Source of the DNA: Brachionus manjavacas
Taxonomy: Eukaryota; Rotifera; Eurotatoria; Ploima; Brachionidae
Assembly: GCA_019054805.1 (NCBI GenBank)
Contig: JAHQIY010000025.1
Coordinates: 124,001 to 188,000, forward strand
Direction: 5' to 3'
DNA length: 64,000 nucleotides
Below, piece by piece: positions 57,660 to 64,000 of this stretch (position 1 is the first letter of the stretch; each line of letters opens with the position of its first letter). A program made the translations under genes and the position numbers. The notes under the pieces are model-generated. The model saw nothing but the letters and a program-made list of their open reading frames with translations, ran no database searches and had not been told where the DNA came from.

Positions 57660-60044
57660 TTAATCATATTTAAAAAATTTCATATATGATTTATTAAAAT
57701 CTGCATTTTTCTCAATCCATTTGCTTTTCATTATTTGTTCAATGCTCAATCGTTCAACTGGATTGAAAACCAAAATCTAATATTATTTTTTATTTCATTT
57801 ATCCTAAATATTGAAAAGACAAATTTACCATTGAAATTAATTCTTTTAAATTATCACTAAAACAATCCGAAAATTTGTAATTGACCATTTTTATTCTCTC
57901 TATTGTTTCGTTTTGATCATCGCTACAGAATGGAGCTTGACCTGACAAGAGCTCATAGCACAAAACACCTAGACACCAAATGTCAACTTTTTCACTATGG
58001 GCTTCACGTAAAATCACTTCTGGACATAAATAATCAAGTGTTCCCACTAAACTATGGCATACATTCTCTTCTGATAAGCTAAAATAGAAATTTTAACCTT
58101 TGGTCCACTATTGAATAAATTAGTATACTCTGAATCTCTTATCTTGTTAGCCCATCCGAAATCAGCAATTTTAATTTCACCAAGTGAGCCTATTAAAATA
58201 TTTTCTGGTTTCAAATCTCTGTGAATTATGTTCTTGGAATGGATATGCTCGAGGGCCCAGCATATTTGAAGAATACACGTAGCAGCGTGTTTTTCTTCAA
58301 TTCTTTCTCTAGATTGTATCAATTTATATAAGTTTCCTCCTGAAGCGTATTCCAGAATGAAATAGATTTTGTTGCTGTCATGAAACCAGCCATAAAAACT
58401 GACTATGTTCGGGTGCCTTTGGAAAAATGTCAAAACAGTGATTATTTAGTCAGATAAAGTTCCTACTTTAATGATAAGTGTAATTCACATTCTCGCTTAA
58501 AATTTTCGGTTGTTTTGTTTTTTACAATGTAATTTTTGGACATGATCTATTAAAAATAAAAAGATAAGCAAAAAAAATTTTAAATTAGAAAAATTTGTAC
58601 AAACTTTTATGGCAACTAAATGTTGATAATCTGTTCTTTTTTCTTTGGCCACATAGACTCTTCCGAATCGTCCTCTGCCCAAAGGCTTGCCAAAACAAAA
58701 ATCGATCAAAGTCCATGTTTTTTCTCTGAAAACCAAATCAAATATTTCAATCAAAAATCAAGCGTTTTGTCTTTTTTGTCAATTATAAGAAATAAAATTT
58801 TCACTCAAAGCAAAGCATTTTTTTTTGATTTTACATCAAAATTTTTAAGCTAATTCAAAAGTGATTCTGAGGTAAGATTATCTAATTTTTTGTAAAATTA
58901 AGCAATTTTACCAATTTTTAGGTAAATAATGCTAAACCAAAAAGGGTCTCAAAAAGATCATTTTTTACGTTTTCTAATAGAATTTTCCAAAAAATGAAAA
59001 AAAAATATTTCTACTTTTCAAAGCAACAAAAAAATAATCTACCAAATTTTACGTAAAACTACTATTTTTCGAGATAAAAAATCGTAATGGAAAGTAAAAA
59101 AATCATAAGTAGACTTTGAAAGTTAATGCAACTATGAATTGGCATCAAATTACTTAAGAAGCTCTTTCACATAAATGGCACTGCGGGTAAAAAAAAAGAA
59201 AAATAATTTGTTAAATGTCAAAGCTTAATTTTTTAAAATTCTCTTCATAATCGTTTACTAAGAAGTGACATTTTTTAATTTAAATTGAAAACTTTTTTTT
59301 AATAATTTAATTGAAAAACCCGATCGATCATTGAAAAATTAGTAAAGATTAAAAATTTCTTTTTTTTTAAAAACTGACAATTTTTGGTAAAAATTTGTGG
59401 AGAACATTTAAGTAGAATTCAGATAGTGGTGTAGTTTTGACCCGTGCAAACCTCAGCTGATACTAAATAGAGGTAATCCTAGAAATTAAAATTTCTTATT
59501 CGCATTTTATCTTCTCTTAAAGAAAATTAGTAAAAATACATAAGTTAAAAAGGATATATTTTTTAGTTTTGGGGGAATTTAGATATTATTATATAAAAAT
59601 AAAAATTATTTAATTGATATTTTGAAATGCTTACTCTTGCAAATAAGATCCCATCGACTTGACTGATTTTATCAATTTTTTATTAAAATTTTCAAGATTA
59701 GTCTAAAAAAAAACTTAATTTCAAATATTGAAAAAATTAAAAACATAATTATTTTTAAAATATAAACTGCAACTCAGTTTATATCTAAGCTTGTTGATGC
59801 TTCATTATTGTCTTAATAAAAATTCTGTAATAAAACAATAAATGAAATTAAGAGTTGTAAAGTCTCTTTCAATTCAGCTAATTTTAATTTTCAATTGATT
59901 TAGATTAAGTCTGAAAGAACTTCACTTTATCTCAATGAGTGCACAATTGACATTACAAAAATAAAATAATTCCTTTCGAAAAACTTACCTTATGTTTAGT
60001 ATCACTGTAGATTTCAAGGATCGAATTGAGCAGCTAGTCAACAT
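57660..60044 (-). CDS. AURK: Aurora family mitotic kinase
   Basis: Ser/Thr kinase of spindle and chromosome-passenger functions. Six minus-strand exons join in phase: 60044-59989, 58725-58605, 58546-58467, 58416-58129, 58078-57829 and 57776-57660, about 303 aa. The first exon gives only MLTSCSIRSLKSTVILNI, so the N-terminus is short, as in Aurora B/C. Landmarks: TWTLIDFCFGKPLGRGRFGR (P-loop), HLVAIK (Lys), FKRECEL (alpha-C Glu), HPNIVSFYGWFHD, HRDLKPEN (catalytic loop), ADFGWA, GTLDYLCPE, VDIWCLGVLCYELLSG and a C-lobe end NPVERLSIEQIM then KWIEK. The activation loop depends on the acceptor chosen: 58078 gives SEENVCHSLVGT, 58051 skips nine codons. Either way the usual Arg-Arg-Thr-Thr is missing. 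Whether it is A or B type cannot be said. Confidence 0.92.
58866..59185. repeat. TTACG-rich MITE-like repeat, copy E
   Basis: Lies in Aurora intron 1. Holds GGTAAATAATGC, AATTTTACGTAAAACTAC and CGAGATAAAAAATCG, and ends near GGCACTGCGGGTAA. Boundaries approximate. Confidence 0.45.
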
Positions 60045-61394
60045 TGAAGCTGCACTCAATCGAAAGTAAGTTAACTACCCAAACAGAAAGCAGAAATTAA
60101 ACAAAAAACCAATCCTTTTCCAAATTTTTTAAATCATATTTTTGTAAATAACACATAAAAACCTAGTGCCATTAAAAAAATTCCTATCATTTGACATAAT
60201 CAAAGACCAATTTACGGCACCCCAAAATATCACTCAAAAGAAAAAAAATAATATTTTTAGATGCATGTGCCTAAATTATTTTTTTAATAATAATAATAAA
60301 ATAAAAATATTTGTATTGATGCTGATTATGCGATGGCTAATAGTCAATCAATATTAATTGTTGGTTTCACCTAAAATCAAATATAATCTTTTCTTTTTTT
60401 TATTTGTAAATCTATACCGAGCTAATGCTCCATCAGAATAAAAATTTATAAAAAAAAATTAAAAAAAGGTTTAAATAATGAAAAAAAAATAAAAACTAGA
60501 GGCTAGAATTGTTTAAACTTTTGATAGTTAAGGAAAAAAAGAAGAAATTGTTATGTAGCAATTAGATTTTAACTTTGGTTTTTTTCCCAAAGATCTTGTA
60601 ACATGACTTTTCATTAGAAGTTTTCACTTTCAATTTCTTTGGGGTACTAATTTATCATATTTTAAAATTTTCGATCTTTTTGAAAATAAAAAAAGTAGCC
60701 AAATCATCTGCAAAAAGAAGTGACTGTTGTTGGCTGTTTGTTTTATTTCTTTATGGTATGTCATTTATAAAAATGCTAAAAAGAAGTGGGCTAATTGCTG
60801 ATCCTTGTGAAACTCCTGCTTTAATATTGATCTAAAAGATCTTGAATACAGAAACGATCGTTTCCAATAGATAGATAAGGAGGTAGATTAATTCAAATCA
60901 GCTTGTAATTTTGTCCATCGTGCCAAACTCTATTAAAAGCTTTAGAAATTTTAGAATAAAGACAAAAGACTTTTTTCTTTCTATTAAAAGACTCTACCAC
61001 TTTTTGAATAAGAAAATAAAAATTATCTGCAGTGGAGATATTTATTGTTTTCAAGAAAATTTTATCTTCTAGTGTAAATAATACGTTCAAGTAACTAGCC
61101 AAGGCAGCTTGTCATACTAATTTGACGATAGTTATTAGGGTCTTGAGTGGGAGAAGATTTCTTAGGTATCATGGTTATATTTGCTATTTTCAAGGATTTC
61201 GGGACACGGCTTAGTTCCAAAATCATGTTTGAGAGTAAACTAATTTCAAATAAAGTCTCTAAAGGTAATTTTTTTAACATTAGATAGTGGATCCGATCTA
61301 GACCAGAAGCGGCTAGTTCTTTTAGTTTTTTTAAGGCACTTGACATTTCTGATAGAATGAAAGGCTCGTTGAAATTATTTTGTACCTTTTTTTT

Positions 61395-61911
61395 GGTTAT
61401 CCCTAAAACACGGATCCGGATCGCCGGATTAAAACACGGATATTATTTATTTATTATTTATTTATTTGAAACATGAAACATGAAACAATCTTTTCCAATT
61501 TATGTCTTTTCAACTTTAATTTTTTTTAGCTTATTTACTCTATTTTGATTCTTTTTTTTTTTATCTAATTTTACTAACTTTAATTTTATTTTTATTTTAT
61601 TTTTTTATTTTATTTTTAATTTATTCTGAAGGAGCTTTAGCTCGGTACAGAAAACAAATAAATAAATAAATAATTTAACACACTTAATTGTAATTGAGTT
61701 TGACACAAACTCAAACCATTTTGTAGTCCTAGAGTATCAACTGAAACTGAAGGACCAAAAGTTACAATTTCAAATAGTGTTGATTTTAAATTGTCTTTTT
61801 CAATTTTTTTCAATCCGCATCTGTGTTTTAGGCTCCGACAAAAATCCTTAAAATCGATCCGTGTTTTAGGTACCTAATCCGGCGATCCGGATCCGTGTTT
61901 TAGGGATAACC
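61395..61911. mobile_element. MITE with 37-bp terminal inverted repeats, itself invaded
   Basis: The left end GGTTATCCCTAAAACACGGA continues TCCGGATCGCCGGATTA; the right end is its reverse complement ending at 61911 (with two small internal differences). The motif TAAAACACGGA is repeated inside each end. It interrupts a T-run of the LINE (T8 left, T7 right), so the duplication cannot be read exactly. A + strand LINE 3' UTR (61465-61675) is nested inside. Confidence 0.88.
61465..61675 (+). repeat. LINE 3' UTR nested in the MITE
   Basis: About 200 bp virtually identical to 55470-55650, ending CTGAAGGAGCTTTAGCTCGG, TACAGAAAAC and an (AAAT)n tail. It is the youngest layer of a three-level nest. 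Confidence 0.88.
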
Positions 61912-62095
61912 CTTTTTTTAAGAAATCTCTTATTTCTTGTGATACTTCACTATTATCACCTTCACTATTAAATCAAGATGAGGACTAAAGCTTGTTGCTA
62001 AAAGATCGCCAAAATTTTTTCCTTTTTCTGTATCTGAATTATATATCTCGCCATCTTTAAATAGTGAAGGGTTTAGTCTTGTAAGTAGTAACTTT

Positions 62096-62920
62096 ATAAT
62101 AATAATAAAATAAGTTACAACAAGCTAGACAGTAGGATCCCATCTATGCTAACTGTGGTATGTAATAATAACAATAACAAAAAAAAAAAAATTTATATAC
62201 TACTTCATATTTTCATATACTACATATGCTAGATCATGATTGCATTTTGAATTTTAAATTCATCTTTTTCCTTTTACCTTTTTTTCTTTTCTTCTTTTTT
62301 TTTCTTTCTACTAGTTAGATTTTTAGACTGATCCAATCGAGCAAATTAACCAGATTAATCAAGCTTCATAAAGATCCCAATCAAGGTAACTCAAATTCTT
62401 TTATTTTTTTTTTTTAATCCGATCTGGTGGTATGGCTCATTCCTGTTCTAGTTGCCAAGCCTTCCCACCACTGTGTTTAGAGCACAGTCACTTCCAGCTC
62501 TGTCTTTACAAATTTCATTTTTTTTTAATTGACAGTTTTTTTATTGAATTTTAAAGATGCAGAAATTCAAAACTTAAATGCTTTTTTAATTTTTGACTTG
62601 AAATTCGTAAGCTAAATTTCTCAATTTCATTTTTTTTTCAGTTTCAAAAAAACTAAAAATTTAGCATAACTAACCCTTTAAAAAGTTGTAGTTCGTTCGG
62701 ACCTAGGAATTCATTTAAAAAAAAATGCATATCCGATAATTTCTTTCACGTTACTTTTTAAAAAAAAAGTTGACATATTTTAGATCGAAAATCAAAAGCT
62801 GTTTATTCAAATATCGATAAAGATTTAATATTTTTAGGATGTTTTTTTTATTGAAATAAAGCCTGTTTTAAAAAAAATACGAATAAAAAAATACAAATTT
62901 ATGATATCAAAAAAATTTAT
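62096..62920. other. Intergenic, with a GC-richer patch at 62425-62515
   Basis: Mostly AT-rich and pyrimidine-rich. 62425-62515 (GATCTGGTGGTATGGCTCAT, AAGCCTTCCCACCACTGTG) stands out in composition but shows no long ORF or RNA-gene boxes that I can support; it may be a retroposon fragment. Confidence 0.4.
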
Positions 62921-62927
62921 CTACATT

Positions 62928-64000
62928 TTATTTGACAATCATACTTTTGGCTTTTCGCACTGGTACACTTTTTGTTCTATTTAAATCCTCTTTCAAGCTA
63001 TTCTTGTATTTTTTCTGCTGGTAGCTTTTAAAATTGTTAGCATTACGAACTGAACAAGCCGGATTGTTGATATAAACATTTGACATGTCTTGATCTGTAC
63101 CGACCATCAAGCCCGAATAGCTGTTCTTTTTGGGACCACAACAACATTTACTCAGGCAAAATCTGGTCCGACTATACACTTTATACAATATTGACTTTTT
63201 GACTAAAATTTTGAGACAATTTTTGAATTTTTTATTACAAAAGCAATAAATTAGAAAATTTGCCATGCAATTGAAATAGATCAATATGATGGCGATTCTG
63301 TTTCCAATGGCCTTTATGATAAAGGGCCTAATGGCCTCTTGTGTCGCTGAGTCATGCGGACCAAAAATGAAATCAGCCAGCGACTCTTCGAACAAAAAAC
63401 TGGGCAAATAGCAGACCAACAGCAAGCACAAAATTATGACCAAAGTTATGGTCAGTTTTTTCTGGTTTCTCATTTCTCTGATGTTAGACGAGCGATGATA
63501 CAGTGACATTGTTTTAGAGGACTTGGATGCTCCAGACAGCCGAGTTGCGGTGTGGAAGCTGGCGTTGGTACATATGCTGTTAGACGTGTTCGAATGAGGA
63601 ATTAACTTGGAAGATTTGTTCTCTATTTGAAAACTTAGGGCCGATTTGCAGCTCAGCTTTTTTTTGCTCTCACCCACAGCTTCATACTCATCGCCATTTT
63701 TGGCACTAATGCTGCAAGCACTGTTCGACACCGGTATGCTCATCAGGTTGTTCTGCTTTTTCAGGCTAATTATCAACGATATGTTGGCTATGAAAATTAA
63801 TGTATAGGGAACAGCTAGGCTGATCAAGAATTCATACAGATCAAGAAGATTGTGCTTTTTTTGACTAAATCCACTCCAGCAATTCTGAGTGTACATCATT
63901 GGCAAATAGGACGATCTCAGGACAGAAAACAAAAAAATCAGACAGCAGACTTTGCGCGCAATCGACTTGCGGCATATGGTCATTGCTCTGAATGGGGAAT
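62928..64000 (-). CDS. Rhodopsin-class peptide GPCR, C-terminal part (continues past the window)
   Basis: The frame is open to the window edge; the visible piece starts in intracellular loop 2 (FPFRAMTICRKSIARKV), so the receptor N-terminus, TM1-3 and the DRY motif lie beyond 64000. TM4 is CCLIFLFSVLRSS; extracellular loop 2 holds a Cys (YTQNCWSGF) that would pair with TM3. TM5 is LISLAVPYTLIFIANISLII. A long, Ser-rich loop 3 of about 90 residues follows. TM6 is KLTITLVIILCLLLVCYLPS and TM7 has NCMANFLIYCFCNKKFKNC, where the NPxxY motif reads N-x-x-N-F-L-I-Y. A Cys cluster (SKCCCG) may be palmitoylated. The pattern fits invertebrate FMRFamide- or related neuropeptide-receptor families; the ligand is not determinable. 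Stop at 62928-62930. Confidence 0.85.
   Translation of the reverse strand, partial: SPFRAMTICRKSIARKVCCLIFLFSVLRSSYLPMMYTQNCWSGFSQKKHNLLDLYEFLISLAVPYTLIFIANISLIISLKKQNNLMSIPVSNSACSISAKNGDEYEAVGESKKKLSCKSALSFQIENKSSKLIPHSNTSNSICTNASFHTATRLSGASKSSKTMSLYHRSSNIREMRNQKKLTITLVIILCLLLVCYLPSFLFEESLADFIFGPHDSATQEAIRPFIIKAIGNRIAIILIYFNCMANFLIYCFCNKKFKNCLKILVKKSILYKVYSRTRFCLSKCCCGPKKNSYSGLMVGTDQDMSNVYINNPACSVRNANNFKSYQQKKYKNSLKEDLNRTKSVPVRKAKSMIVK

Larger units (their letters stand above)
60411..62095 (-). pseudogene. LINE copy interrupted by a MITE
   Basis: Same subfamily as 3-1190 (ELAASGLDRIHYLMLKKLPL, ITMIPKKSSPTQDPNNYRQI). From the 5' side the minus strand reads PSLFKDGEIYNSDTEKGKNF and GDLLATSFSPHLDL (62095-61960), is cut by a 517-bp insertion (61395-61911), then continues with RT fragments (61346-60893) and ends at the LINE 3' word near 60415 (TATACCGAGCTAATGCTCCA on +). 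Multiple stops and frameshifts. Confidence 0.87.

Noticed and set aside
58051-58130. Firm claim that Aurora carries a phosphomimetic Asp in its activation loop
   Set aside because: An upstream acceptor with a better pyrimidine tract (58078) stays in frame and gives Ser at that site, so the Asp form is kept only as a possible isoform.
59991-60068. Plus-strand ORF starting ATGTTTAGTATCACTG with a GTAAGT after it
   Set aside because: It is the mirror of Aurora exon 1: the minus strand here has a strong donor (ATAAG/GTAAG) whose phase fits the next Aurora exon, while no plus-strand partner exon exists.
1-64000. tRNA and rRNA genes
   Set aside because: I looked for A/B-box and cloverleaf-like text; only a weak B-box-like word in the 83-bp retroposon was found, not a tRNA gene.

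Overview
The window is an AT-rich animal genome segment, visibly around three quarters A+T. The genes are intron-containing metazoan genes: inscuteable, a KCTD8/12/16-type BTB protein, an AA15 copper monooxygenase, GH18 chitinase halves, an Aurora kinase and a peptide-type GPCR. Most introns that can be resolved are about 50-550 nt, but some are several kilobases long and filled with transposons. The recurring jockey-like LINE with a conserved 3' end, together with the very AT-rich compact genes, most resembles a monogonont rotifer such as Brachionus. That assignment is an inference from remembered family style, not from a search.

Layout. 1-1190: decayed LINE on the + strand. 2475-10650 (+): inscuteable homologue with TE-filled introns, 5' end unresolved. 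10.7-16.4 kb: gene-poor DNA with a Tc1-like fossil and a TTACG-rich repeat. 16.46-17.23 kb (+): KCTD8/12/16-like gene. 18.87-19.64 kb (+): unrecognised 257-aa gene. 20.1-23.2 kb: transposon cluster (two MULE remnants and a piggyBac-like element). 25.5-29.8 kb (+): chitin-degradation locus. 30.56-31.88 kb: second copy of a foldback element also present at 3.47-4.55 kb. 33.27-34.01 kb (+): small coiled-coil gene. 34.3-40.3 kb: LINE fragments and a decayed piggyBac interrupted by a LINE, itself interrupted by an 83-bp retroposon. 43.0-50.8 kb (+): six-exon, 525-aa coiled-coil protein with a 121-bp satellite in intron 2. 52.3-56.2 kb: Tigger/pogo element with TA duplication, containing two LINE insertions. 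56.3-57.4 kb: possible unclassified element with GTAGCAAA-type inverted ends. 57.66-60.04 kb (-): Aurora kinase, six exons. 60.4-62.1 kb: LINE interrupted by a MITE that is itself interrupted by a LINE tail. 62.93-64.0 kb (-): C-terminal part of a rhodopsin-class GPCR running off the window.

The most unusual locus is at 25.5-29.8 kb. A 175-aa ORF encodes only the first half of a GH18 barrel and stops at the catalytic strand. After 86 bp a second ORF encodes a secreted AA15 monooxygenase, a CBM14 domain and then the missing second half of GH18. The two halves are complementary, and no AG dinucleotide lies between nucleotide 26586 and the second ATG. The two ORFs therefore either share one exon (a bicistronic message) or the second uses a promoter squeezed into the gap.

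The remaining genes do not form one pathway. The large-scale theme is repeated nesting of DNA transposons and LINEs, which gives a readable relative chronology of insertions.
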